Below, piece by piece: positions 1-13,900 of a stretch of 64,000 nt of DNA. The first letter of the stretch is position 1; the number at the start of each line of letters is the position of its first letter. This DNA is from Epiperipatus broadwayi (lineage: Eukaryota > Onychophora > Udeonychophora > Euonychophora > Peripatidae). The stretch lies in contig JAQFVV010012395.1 in NCBI GenBank assembly GCA_028023455.1, positions 7,691,998 through 7,755,997 of the forward strand, in the 5' to 3' direction. The translations under genes were made by a program, and so were the position numbers. Below the pieces are notes generated by a model. It saw nothing but the letters and a program-made list of their open reading frames with translations. It did no database searches and had not been told where the DNA came from.

Positions 1-1883
1 AAATGAACTTATTCCAGTGATTGCATATGGATGACAGTCTATTAATGTGTGTAATCTTGAAAACTATTTCTAGATTTGAAAATATCATTAAACATGATGA
101 TATAAGATTAAATGTTTTTTGAATTTAGATAATTTTTATAGAATATAAATCCAATCCATTTGGAGATAGAGCTAGTTGTTAGCTGTTGAGAAGATAATAA
201 CATCCATAGTACATTTTGGTGTAAAAGATGTGTCATAGTCCCTTCATTTTAGGAGATGTTCATCAAAAAATCAATTATACAACTAGACTGTCCTGCTTAT
301 TCATCTGATATAGTTCTGTGATTTTTGGTATTTCCTAAATTAAAAACTGTGCTGAAAAGATGAAGTTTTTTTTATTATAACTAATATTCAAAAGAATGTG
401 AGACAGACGATCACCAGTATTCTGGAAAATGGTATGTTACAGAAATGGGAACACCACCATTTTAATCAGTATAGATGCACAAGGAGACTACTTTGAAGGT
501 GACAATAGCCACTAGTGAACTATTTCACATATAAACTTTGTGATGATGTATTCTGGGAATTAAATTGTAACACCTGTCCATATATTTATAAATTATTGAA
601 ACACAGTTTAAACAAACTAGTGATCAAATCACCAACCGTCTTTCTATCTTTTATCATCCAATAGATGACTTTTGTGATCAAGTTGAAACATCAGCATATT
701 AGTATTTAAATTTTTAACACGGATGAACCCATAAAATATGTCTTATATATATATATGTCATCACTTTGCCTTCATGCTAAAATAAACAGCTAATTAGTTT
801 CTTAGGCCAATTGTTTCACAGCACTAAATATCAAACTCAAGACTGATCAGATTTTAAAATATGAAATAATCTCAAACATAGTCTAACAATCTTAAACACT
901 TAAATATGGCAGGTAATAAATGTACGATAATAACTATATACTACAAACAATGTGATTATTTGTTTATTTAAACCTTGATTATTTGCAATTTAGCATTATA
1001 CATATTTAGTTTACATTCTTATGAAAAATATTGTCTAGTTATACTGAAATGTGGGTAAATTACGATTCACTACGACATAAACTTCTGGAGAACGAAAGAT
1101 CCTCCTTCAATTTACTATTGGGAAACTAGCAAAAAGTTAAATGTTAAAGATTAAATTAAATGGTGCAAAAAACTATGCATCAATAATCGATCATGGTAAG
1201 ATATTATAAAATCGATAAATATTACAACTTATTAGTAACTATTTGATACTTGATCATTTTGTAGTGAAACTGACAAATTGTTAAGACTCTATATAATAAA
1301 AATGTCTATATACAACAGTAAATGATAATTTTACTGTAACAGAATGACCAATCATACTTATATATATATATCAATAAAAATAGAACTTAATACGTAAGTA
1401 GGCATTTTTGAATGTATAAGATTTTGATTAGTATTATCTCAGGCAAAACAACTTTCTGTACTATTAATTTTATTTTTAAATTCATTTTTCTGAAATTTTA
1501 TTTACTTCTTCTAGAGTTATATAACTAAGATTTTTAAATCGAGAGTTAAATAAAATTAATATACAGTATATATAAACATAAAAAACACCATATCTTTTTT
1601 AATTCCAAAAGCCATAATCATAAACAATGTATATAGTGAATGAATAATAAATAAGAGTGCATCCAGTCTTCCATGACCAGTTTTTAGATAATTTATCTTC
1701 TTATTTTAGAGATACTCGAAAAACAACTAATTTAAACCTGGTCATATAAGTCTTGTTGCATTACCATTTAGAGTTTATTGTTAGGTTTGTTTTTGTTATA
1801 GATTTTAAAGTTGAAAAAATAAAAGATAATGCTAGTTCCTACTCAATAAAAAAAATTATCTTTACATATGTATGTATATTTAG
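1..1883 (+). other. 3' end of an upstream intron
   Basis: AT-rich sequence ending in a TTTAG acceptor just before the first visible exon. It must be intron, because the exon starts in mid-codon. There are short (TA)n runs near 750, 1360 and 1570. I see no recognisable coding or repeat element in it. Confidence 0.7.
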
Positions 1884-1973
1884 GCTGTGCTGACTTATAT
1901 CGACAGAACTATCCAGAGCGCATGTGTGATGGTTACTCAGATTGTTTAGACTTCTCAGATGAAACTGGTTGCG
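1884..1973 (+). CDS. Exon A: C-terminal part of an LDLa repeat
   Basis: A 90-bp exon between an AG acceptor (1882-1883) and a GT donor (1974). The first two bases complete a codon from an upstream exon and the last base starts the next (phase 1 in and out). It encodes C-x13-C-DG-x3[10 protein letters not shown], the last four cysteines of an LDLa repeat with the canonical acidic SDE calcium-binding box. The first two cysteines must come from an upstream exon outside the window. Spacing between the third and fourth cysteine is unusually long (13 residues; about 6 is common). The phase-1 join to the next exon makes an Asp codon. Confidence 0.85.
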
Positions 1974-4900
1974 GTAATTTAAAGTTAATTTTTTTTATTA
2001 AATTAATAAACTATAATTGAATTCATACTGACATTAAACTTGTTTGTCTATTGATATTAATATAGTAATAAAAATAAGGTCAATTTCCCTGCCTGCAGAT
2101 AAGTGAAACCTCTCATTACTGCTAAAGGTTATGCCATATTATAATAATATTTTCTGTGTTAAAATGTATGTGACGAATTAATTTTTTAAAACCTTATTTA
2201 ATTTTCTAGCTAATAAAAGCTAGATACCTAATTGCAAAACAAAATAAAATGGACGTTTATTTTGGTCATAAATAAGTATAAAGCAAGCACAAATTTTTTT
2301 TAGAAATCATCAGGCAAAATATTGGCCAGACCGAGACTTTATTAGAACCTCCCTTTATAGATGTATCAGGCTATACAATACTTACAATGGCAGGAAGCTT
2401 ATAATGGTTTTTTCAAAAGGCAAAATGCCTGTAGATAGATATAATTGTAATCACTAAAATACAATAAGGTTGATGAACTAGAGTCAATTTTGTATAGCTA
2501 CAAAAGCAAATCAGATCTTATTTGAAATCTTATTGTGTCTGAATTTTTAAGCCATTAATTTAATTAGCATACTGGGATAATGTAGTGGAATTCACGTGTA
2601 TTTCTTTTTTTTGAAAAAAAAAAAAGCAAATTCATGAACATTTTGGTTCATTGCCATTTAGTATTTATTAACTTCACTACAAACTTATGTTATTATTTCT
2701 AAAGTTGACAATAGATGTAACTACGGTTTATTAATGTAAACAAGGAAATCAATATTGCTCATTTCTTTTAATTCTTCAGAAATTAAACGTATAATTAAAG
2801 ATGCAAAATTTTAGCTTTTGATAAATATATATATATATATCTGAATAAGTAAATTAGATTAAATTAAAATCTTGATATGTTGAATGTGTCCTCGGAAAAC
2901 TGCACTGAAAATCAATCCAACCACTAAAAAAAACTAGTTGCCTAGAAACTGATATAATGCGATACACTCTGGCTTCTCCTATCTCGGAGTTAGGAATCTT
3001 TCAGTCACTAAACCCAGAGACCTGTTAACCTCCGTCTCTTCCCTTTCCATTCCCTACCCTAAATTTTCCATCTTCTTCTCACTCCTGCTCCTTCTTATTT
3101 CCACAACAGTATCTTTGTCCGACTCTATGGTCTTTAGATCTAAATTGCCCTTATCTTTTTTCCAAACCCAGCATAAAAACCAAGAACCCACTTTCTATAT
3201 AATCACTTTGTTTATATTTATTCTACCACAACATTATTTGTACTCTGTTTGTAAGCATTTACATTCAATTAACAAATACCTAATATTTTCTATGCCTTCC
3301 TTACACAACTTGCACTCTAAATCAGCCACATTTCCCCATTTATGTGTATATTTCCTTGTTGCTAACGATCCTGTTTGAGCCTTAAACAGTAAACTAATTT
3401 CCTTGATATTATCATAAATTAACTTGCACCAAATGTTGTTTATTTCTGTATATATTTAACTCTTTTTACACTCTATACTGATTCTTTATTTCTTCAACTG
3501 CCTATTTTTATTAATGCATGTATTCTTCTATCCTATTCCTTGCCACTATAACACTCAACAATTCTCCTAATACAATTATCCCACCTTTTGTATAAGTATA
3601 CTGACATAAAGTCTTTATCAAATCTTCTGAATATCATACTAACTTTCTCATCCATCTTGTTGTCTGTCCTTTACTCATAACCAAGTTAAATACTATTCTG
3701 GCTATTCTCTTATTATTAATAAATTTGCAATCTTCTAAACATTTTCATTTTGCTTTTTGCATCTCTCATATAAAAACTTGACCATCCCATTTTTCCTTGA
3801 ATTGCCTCCTTTGTCATTCACACATCTGCATTTAATGCATATCTTTCTACTTCTCTTTGTACTTTTTCTAAGTAATCTAACAACACATAATGCATCTTAC
3901 TATATGTTAACCCAACTACTGCCACTCTTTTCCATACAATTCTAGTTACATCACATTTATTATATGAAAACACTGTTAATTTCTTTATCAATCTTTTTCT
4001 TTTCATTGTTTCATTTATTAATTTTTTTCTCAATTATCCAAACAATTTCCCCGATTACTTAAGGTGATTCCCAAACAGTTATATCTATTCACCACATTTA
4101 ACTTCATATCCACCAATAAAAAAATTTTTTTTTCAGCAGCATTTATCATCACATGATCACCATAGATCTAGGTGCAGTGCTCTCAGATCCAAGGTTTCTC
4201 ACCGACAAAGGCCACAAGCCAGAAACTTGTCTGGGAATATTAGATGAGTAGGCACTAGATGGGGATTTTATTCACAAACTTTCTGGCATCCATTGATTAT
4301 TTTGACTTGCACTGAGTAGCAATACATATAGAGAGTTTTACTTCTTTTAATAACAGCATTTGTCATCATTACTTTGATTTCACTTCACTAAAATTTAATA
4401 CCCATCTCTTTACCCACCCTTGCACATGTCTTCAGCATAACTTTCATATTTTCTCTATTTTCTATGCAGATAAGAACATATTATCAGTAACCAAGACCTG
4501 ATAATATATACTCCCTTACCATCTATTAATGGTATCTTTACTCCCTTTCCTAATCTTTCTACTGCTCTCTCCATTTCTCTCAAATATAACAAAAACAAAA
4601 TAATTACATAGAGCATTTTTGCATTAGTTTCACCCCACTTTTAACTCTAACTGATTCTATATTTCCTGATAGGTATATGATTATAAAAGTCTAGTGAAAA
4701 AGCCACTTAATGTTTGTTGAATTTCCTTTTTTTGAATTGAGAGGATAAATGTGATGCTTTAAAATTAAACAATTGAGAGGATGATATGCTTAGAACATTC
4801 AATTCTCATAAACACTCCTATTGTTTAAAGAAATCACGTGATTAGAATTACACATCTTGTAGCATTATAAGATTGTAAAAGCTGATTATCTTTTATAAAT

Positions 4901-7900
4901 TAATGAATGTTATTGATTAGTATTTGACTTTTTAAAGGTGAGACATTCTATTAATTAAAAAAAAAATTAACAGATCAATTCCACTTTTATATTTTAGTAA
5001 ACTGTATTTCCCAATTCTTCAGATATTTCAAAGATTCTACTATTTGAACTCAGTCACCTATTTGTAGAGATATAGATGTGGTAAAAATAAAATTATTGTT
5101 AAATAGTAATAACAGAAAGTTAAGTGATCTTAAAGTGATCAGTGATGTACTTGTTATCCACTTTGTTAAGGTCATACTGAATAATTTTGACAGCCAAGAC
5201 AAGATCTGAGATTAAGGACTATTTCTTTGGGGTAATGATAAAAATAGCTGCTTAAACATTATAAATTTTTAAAATTTATTTCCATATTTTAATTTAGTAA
5301 AACATTATGACATGTTTTAAATATCAGTACAAGATTTGGAGTTTTAGGAATAATCTTATTGGCCCCCATCTATGAATAAGACTATGCATTTAATCTTTTT
5401 TTTTATTAAGGAAAATACATACAATTACAACATGAATCTTTTAGTTTATAATCATTACCAATTCTTCATTTATAGCTTGGCTCAAATCCTCTGAGCAGAA
5501 GGCTCATTGTCTAGGGGTAAAATTTGCAAATTTGCACTCAAGTATCAACATAGAGATGCTCAGGCGCTAGTAGGCGATCTCTGTTTCTTAGCCTGTCTAT
5601 AGTCTCTCTAGACACCATCCATGGTTCAGGATTGTCCTGTCTAAAGACAAGCCTATTTCTTGTTAGCCACATGGCATATAGTAGAAATATTGCCTCTCTC
5701 ATTGTGGCATATTTGCGATTCTTTAGAGCTTCACTTATTGACAAGATGTTCTTATCAGAGATCATAACTCTTGTTGTGATTTTCTGACTGATTTGTGCTT
5801 GATGAGAACAATTAAAAAATGTGTTTGATCCTTTCATCTTCTAATTTCATTTAATTCTTTTATCACCATTTTGAGATAATATATTTTCCACTCATTTCTT
5901 TATACGTTCATCTACATTAAAATATTGAACACTTTCAAAAGTCTGTTTTCCCTAATATTACTATCATAAAAAATAAAGAGTTACTACAGCCATGGCACAT
6001 TTATAAACCACTATTTTTTTACATGACATGTAGATAATATAATATTCTCTTCAGCATATCCCATTCAAATGCAGTGTTTTTAAGACTCTAGGTCTAATAT
6101 TCATATTGGATTTGGAATTTATATTTGTAAGCTGTATTATTAAGATAAACCATGTGCACAGAAATCTTAGAGTATGTAATTTCTCTCTCTGACAATGATG
6201 AAATTGCATCATGCTACATATGGATTGTTTGTTTTACATCTAATACATCAATACTCATTTAGCTAACTTAGATAAAATATGGGTCTTTACTTTATAGCTT
6301 ATAATAGTAAATTCCCATTTACTGACCAAAACCTCTCTAGGCTGACTATGAGCTGATGGCATAAAAAAAATTACTGCTACTGTAATCTAAAATTATTTTC
6401 AAGATTTATATGATCTAGTATTGAACTATACACTCTAGAAACAATAGCTAAATATTACACGAAGTGACCCTTATACAATTATTATTTTCAGAAAAATAAA
6501 AATATCAATAGATCTTCTCAATTTTTGTAGTTCTAAAATTCTTTGATTTTATATTATCAAATATTCAAATTTAATGGCAAAATTTAAAAATTAATTCGTT
6601 GTAGATTGAAATAATAATTGAATTTTTTTGGAAAGAATTTATTTGACTTTTTATAGTGCTTTGTTTCAATGTTTCATGTAAGTAATAGAGAACTGCAAAA
6701 CAATTCTAGGATTTTTTCTTAGCAGCTACACAGTCCACACAGATGGATAGTCATTTAGGGAAAATTTAATGATATCTAACTATTTCTGGATGAAAGACAA
6801 ATGTCACAAGTTAATACAAGTTGATAAAATGATTGTTACTGTTCTGGCTATAACATAAAAATTGTGATGTAAATCAACCTTGACAAATGGACATACTTCT
6901 TCTATAAGCACTAAAATTATTTAAGAAATAACTAATTCCATATATTTAACTATAATAATGCACAAGTCAGGTTTCTAAAGAATCATTTCTAAAAAACTTG
7001 AAAATAATGCTTATTTCTTGTATAATATTAATCTAAGATGGATAATCTAATCGTCCCACAAAGATAGAATTGACATAAAAAAGCTGGCATTATTTTTAAG
7101 TTTATTACAAAATGATTCTTAGGAAGTCTGACTTGTAAATTACTACAATAACTTATTATGATTTAGTTATTCGGTGAATAAGTTTATGTTTTCAAGGTTA
7201 CATATTTAATAGCCTAATTTATTTACTAACTTATTAAAATAATTAGAATATATATGCATTGTTATGTTTTCTATTGCGATGTAAAATTGTAAAAAATTAT
7301 TAAAAATTACTAAAGTGAAATCTAATAATTTATATCCCTCATAAAAATGTTTTTAAGTAGAAAAAATATAAACAGTATTAAATATAATAAGATTGTCTTT
7401 GAAAAGAACATTCTGCATTGAAAATGCATTTAATATTGTTTATATTTTTACAGTTTAAGAACCATTTTTTTTTTGTAAATATAGATTATTATAATGCAAA
7501 TGTATTTACCTTGTGAGGTTTAGTTAAAACCTTAAAAGACATTATTGTAGATTACACACTGGAAAAGTATTTCATTTATACAAAGCCCTTTGATTAGATA
7601 TGATAAATGTTCCGCTCTTGATTTCTCAATATTTTCCGTTCTGAACAGCAGACCAAAGATTTTCATACTGACCTTTTTTAGACATTATATAACCAGAAAT
7701 ACCTATGACCTCAATTTCAAATCTCGAATGGAGTTGAAGAATTTTTTTTCAGATGTCTGAGAACATTATGAGTATGCTCAGAATTTGTTCAGATAATCAG
7801 CACAAAGCTGATTTGGATATTAGTTGGTAAATGAATATCTAACTAATTTTAGCTGGAGGGTAAATTAAATAAGACGATTATCCATATGTTGATTGTAAAA

Positions 7901-10900
7901 ATAGTATAAGTGAAATATGTCACAACCTTTATCACTAGAGACAATCATTCCATTTACCTCTAAAAAGGCATTTGTGGTTAGATTTACTTTTATATTTTAA
8001 TAATACTGCAGCAGGAGTTGAGGATTGTCTTTTTTTATCGGCTACTATGTAAAATGTGCCAGATAGTCTTCTAAAAATTATTTTATTACTGCCAATTTAA
8101 TGCTCACTAACTTGAGATAAATTCTAAATAATAGTTTGGGAGTATAATATTTATTTGTTTTATTAGTAATCCATTAAATACGGTTTTATAACAATGTGTT
8201 ATTCTTTTCGCGTGTTTCCCTAGATCTCTGTTCTTCACATCAAACTCGCTGTCGCTTCTCTAATAAATGTATTGATAAAAGTAAAATCTGTGATGGAGTA
8301 ATAGATTGCAAAGGTGAAGGAGAAGATGAAGAAAACTGTGGTAAGTTTGTTATTATTATTTTTATAAATTGTTGTTATCTGAGGAAAGATTTACCTCAAT
8401 GTTGGTATTTTGACAGGCAATGAAAAAAAAACGTAGAGTATTCTATTATCTATATTCTATTTATAACATCGCACATATAAATTTACAGTCAGTGATGCAC
8501 TTACAAAAATATATAAGCAATTCTACTCATACAAAATTAAAATCAAAAGAAGTATCAGATTTAAAATAGGAAGCACCATTAATTCCGACATCTTAATCAT
8601 TTTTTCAATAATGCTACTTAACAAGAATCAAGATTCTTCTCTTTACTTACAACAACTAAAGGAAACATTAAATTGAGATGAGAATTTTTTTTTTTTAGTA
8701 ATTGTGAAAGATAAATAAAAAGTCCAATTGCCAAAGTTCATAAATATTCCAAGCATTACTATTTTTTGATTTTGAAGGCTAATATGTGAATCTTCAAACT
8801 ATTAACCCAGGGCTATAAACAACGATTTTTGTTTTGATTTTTAAATAGTTTTTCTTTGAAAGTAGACATACGAAGCATTCTACGCAATCAATTATATACT
8901 CAGTAGAATTGAATATTTTTTTCCAATAATTAATAGAGCTATTTTTTTTTATATATATTTAAGGCACAAAATGGAAGACAGTGTTTTTCTATTTTTTTTA
9001 ATTGAAAAACAATTAGAGAGTTGATTTCACTAAAAAAAACCCTATAAAATAAATTCTACGTAATAAAAATAATATTCAAACTAATTTTGAGTTGGTGTTA
9101 ATGATATTTAGGGCCTGGACATGAAAACTGCTCATGCGAGTCTAGGATTGTCATAACGTAATTTAGAACTTGACAATTATGTATGTTTTATATTTAAGTT
9201 TTATAGTGATATCACAGGACATTAAAATACATTCATTCACAAAAGTATTATATATTAACAGCTCTGTGTTTTAACAATTAGATAATTGTCTCGAATATAT
9301 GAAATAATGAACGCAATAAAGATTGCAATGACAGCTACTATCACTATATTTGAATTTAAAAACATTGTGCTTCACGTTTGATTAATAAAGTACATTATAT
9401 ATAATTTGAATTCTTTTAACAGCTGTAAAATCCCATAAGCCAACCTAGTGTGACTATACATAATGTATGGGAACCACTAATCAACTTTGCTCTTAGAAAA
9501 AGTGGAGAAATCAGGAGAAACCTCATAGATAACTAGGTGAAATTACTACAGACTGTTACCTTTGGTAGGATGGCTCAATTGGTTAGAGCATTACCTTAAA
9601 ATTCAATATTCAAGAATCTAAGGACTCAGGTTTGAATCCCATGCTAATACTGTCACTGGTCAGGCAGTAACACCTGAAGAAGAGGGGAGATATTACTAAT
9701 AGTTGAATGTTTTGAAATATTTAAATAAAGTTACATTTTTCTAAAGACATTCAATACACATATTAGATTATGGAAATAGTCCAATATACTAATACAAGTA
9801 GAACACCATCATCACAAACCTTCAGGCAAACATTAATTAAAACACTTTCTGAAGCTCTATATACTATGTTTTTCTGCTCATTGCTTTGAGTAATTTTGCT
9901 GATTTATTAGAAGCATTCTTAATAACCAAAAAGATGAGTATCACTTTTACTTTTTCAAAGAGTTAAAAATGAGTAGGTAGCATTGATCCATTAGAATAAT
10001 TTCCAGGTATTACATCCTATATTGTTAATCCTATTTTGTGTATCCATTCAGGAATCAATGTTATTTCATCAATTTCAATCAAGAAAATGAAAGCATCAAT
10101 CTATTGCAAGTTCAACTGACAATGCTTTCTTTAAATTGGAATGATTTATCATAACTTTATAAAACATTTTGATTTAAATTTTATACATATTATTATAAAA
10201 TATACATTTAGATGTAAATAATACATCCAAGATTATATGTCAAACATGCTTAAATATATTTCACAAAACCACTCGTGTATAAAAGAATAAAGAGCAATTA
10301 ACCTATATCAATACATAAAGATAATCAACAGCAATAATATTATCACTATACACTATTTTATCTTCGAATAACAATAGTATCAGGTGATCCTGGAAATTAA
10401 TGTCATTCATTTTCCATAAATCAATATGATCAATACTAATATTTAAATTAGGAACAGGAAAAAATTAAAATTCTTGAAAAATGCATATTTTATATTTATT
10501 ACAAAATATAAATAGCATTTGACAGATTGTATTCCCAGAAGCTAATTACAATATATAAATGATCAAAATTAAACATATTAAAAAATTTAATTAATCAAGA
10601 GAAGAAATAATAATAATAATAATAATGATGATGATGATGATGATGATAATAATAATAATAATAAGAAAATGAAGAAGAAAAAAAGAAGGTAATAGTATGG
10701 AAACTGAACCCTACCGTCTGATGGCGCTCTTTTTCACCCAATTCACATCAATATACCGATTCATGGGCCACCCGTTTGTTTACATAATATTATGGTAAAA
10801 GATTTTTTTTTTTTTCAACCGGTTTTTATTATTTTTTTGTCGACAACAGTAAACCACCAAAGTTTTTTTTTATTACATAATATTACGGTAAAAGTTTTTT

Positions 10901-13900
10901 TCTTCAACCAGTTTTTAATTTTTTTTTAGGTTGACGATGGTAAACTATCAAAGTTTTTTTTTTTTTATTTCACCCTGTTTTTTTTTTAATAAACAAATAC
11001 TTTGTTTTTAGATGGTCTAGGGGTATTGGTTTGTTTGTAAATTAATGACTAACTGTCCATAAGTTTCTTTACATAATATTACTTACGGTAAACCAAAGTT
11101 TTTTTTTTCACACGTTTTTTTTTTTTTTTTTTTTGGTTCGTTTTTTTTAAGAAACAAACACTTTGTTTTTAGATGGTGTTAGGGGTGTTGGTTTGCTTTG
11201 AAATTATCGATTAATGCTCTGGCGATTTGGTTACACAAAAATATGGTAACAAATACTTTGTTGTTTTTAGGTGGTGGAGGGGGGGAGGGTTGGTTGTTTG
11301 CTTTGAACTTATCTTCTTTTTTTTTGTTTGATGTTTTGATTTGCTGAACGACTTCAACAATTTGGTACTTTTGAATAAACCAACACTTGGTTTTTTAGAG
11401 GGTGGAGGAGAGAGGGGTTGTTTTGATTTTGAATTGTCGTCTTTTTTTTTGTGTTAATTTATTAAGAGGCTTTTCTATTTTTTGTTTCAAATCTTTATGC
11501 TACAGAAAGCTATATTATATGATAGTGAAAAGTTCTTCCTTAATTTATGGGCCTTTAATTTTAAAAAAGACATAAACAGTTTGTTTTTAAAAAACCCCCT
11601 TTTTTTAAAGCCGGGAAAGGTGGGGTGGGGTGATGGGGAAGGTTTGTTTTTATTTTTAATTATCGACTTCTTTTTGGATTTTCGTTTTGAACATTTGATT
11701 ATATTACTGTACAGTTCTTTATTATTATTTTATATATATATTTTTGCGGTGTGGCCTTTTAAATAAACTCTTAAACACTTCTTTTTTTTATTTTGGTATA
11801 ATAAAATATTACCTACTTTAATTAACAGTTAATGAAACTTATCAAATATTATCTATCTACTTTCTAATCATGTGAACAACAACAAAAAACAACAGCTTCC
11901 CATAAAATAATTTATTGAATCATACAAGTTGTGAACCAAAACAAGTAACAAAAAAACACAATTTTTGGGGGCATAAAATAAAGCCAAAAGTAACACACAA
12001 ATAAAATAACAGGGAAGCCTCAAAGCTGTGAGTAACGGGATTTTGGAGCCCTTGAACCAACTTCCCTTACAGTTCTCACACGGATTCACACATAAATGGG
12101 CATTTGCATGTGAAATTGAAAACAACTATGCTGAAATGAAAAACCTTTTCAAGTTGTGTGCAGTTCAAAAGTGTAGGGAAGTGTGTGTGATATGACAATT
12201 CTTAATATGGAATACTAATTCCACTACACTTTCTAAAAAATTTCCGACAATGGATTTTTGTAGAGTTTCGTCTCTTCAAATACAGCCACCATCAAATCAG
12301 ACCATGGTGAGAGTTCAAGAGTGCTCACTTGACGAATACTGTCACATTGCAATGGGTGTAGTATTTCGTTATATAATTGTAGAATATATCACCCTCAGGC
12401 AGCCTATTATGACTAAAAAACACCTCTTGTACTGTCAGCCATAAATTAAGGCTGCTAAAATGATATATTGATGTGCGTTTTGTGAAAAAGAGCACCATCA
12501 GATGGTAGGGTTCAGTTTTCATACTATTATCAAAATAATAATAATAATAATAACAACAACAACAAAACTTTTGCAAAAACAACATATTTAAAATATATTA
12601 CATTGTAATTTATAAGTAATATGCCAAAAATTGAAATCCAGGAAATTAATTGCTATATATAATTTATTATAATATGTAATTATAATACATCATCATCATC
12701 ATTTTTGATCACTGTCAATGCATTCTAGAATGAAGGTCTTTGCAAGTTTAATAGTTTTCTCTAATCCCTTGTCCCTCTTCTCCATAACACACTAGCAAAC
12801 TTCCTTATTTCATTCATCCATCTCATATTTGATCTTTTTATAGATCTTTTGCCAAATCTTGCACCCATTTTCAAATTTTAACCGGCCATATATTATCATT
12901 TTTTTTTAGCAATATGTCCAGTCCAATTCTATTTCAGTTTTTTAAAATTCTTCTTCAATGATTATATCTCCTTGTTTTATCATTCATATATTTAACTTTC
13001 TATCTCTTCTTGCTACTCCTAACATATATATCTCCATACTTCATTCAGACCTTTCTGAATTGTTTTTTTGTTAAGTGTCCAAGTCTCTGATCCATAAATA
13101 AAAATTAATAGAACACATATTAAAATTCTTTCTTTTCAAACATTTTATTTTCATGTTAAATTATTTTTACCTAAAGCATTTCAACTAAATTTAATTCTAT
13201 AATTAATTTCATTTCCCATGTTTCTATCTATATTAATAATCTGACCAAGATATTTGTGATTGTTAACGTCTTTTAATTCATAATTATCAAACTTTATTTT
13301 CTTCTTTGAGAAAATCTATAGAACATTACTTTAGTCTTTTTAGCATTTATCTTAATCCTACTTTCATTTAATAATCATTGCTACAGTTCCTGAAGCTGAA
13401 GGATTATTTGAATAAAATAACTCATTCCACCTGCAAGATCTAAATTACTTAAATAATCTCTATTTACTTTAATTTCTTTAGCTTTCCATTATAATCAACC
13501 AAATATTTCTTTGTTGCAAAAGGTTTTGAAAGTATTACCATGTTTCCCTTTTTAATGATATTTTTAGTATCATCATATAATTTAATTATTAATTGTTTCA
13601 ATTTGATAGATATCCTTCAGAATATGACAGTATACGAAGTCTTTACCTGGATAATCTATTACTTTAGTCACTGTAGAAATGGATATAGAATCAAATACCA
13701 TTTCATTGATTCTTTCTATAATTTTGCTCAATACTTGACCTTAATCCTTTGTACTAAAACCAATTTTCAATCTGTCTTATTAGTTTAGTTTATTAGAATC
13801 TAAAGCTGGTTGCACGTGATCTGCAACTATCTTAATAATTATTTTTTATCGATTTCATGGAAAACTGATATGTCTGAAATTTTTAATATATTCTTTATCA

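Larger units (their letters stand above)
1974..8223 (+). other. Intron 1
   Basis: A 6.25-kb intron, GT to TAG, phase 1. It contains an antisense non-LTR retrotransposon fragment (about 3.2-4.7 kb) split by a 202-bp insertion, and an antisense retrocopy with a poly(A) signal (5.4-5.8 kb). In 2.0-3.1 kb and 5.9-8.2 kb I recognise nothing beyond AT-rich low-complexity sequence. Confidence 0.8.

Noticed and set aside
3115-3378. Plus-strand 87-codon ORF
   Set aside because: It lies antisense to the LINE zinc-knuckle region; a shadow ORF with no family resemblance.
7740-8230. Possible extra exon just before exon B using the upstream in-frame ATG at 8196
   Set aside because: The ATG-to-exon reading runs through the intron acceptor; phase and LDLa homology start at 8224.
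9562-9640. Functional tRNA gene
   Set aside because: The A and B boxes are good, but the acceptor and anticodon arms do not pair and the sequence continues into a SINE body.
11482-11766. Plus-strand 94-codon ORF
   Set aside because: It is low-complexity translation (Phe/Leu/Lys) of the T-rich tandem core of the TIR element.
11868-12125. Minus-strand 85-codon stretch with [10 protein letters not shown] resembling a degenerate C2H2 zinc finger
   Set aside because: No paired CxxC precedes the F-S, and the second His and the linker are missing; the similarity is too short to trust.
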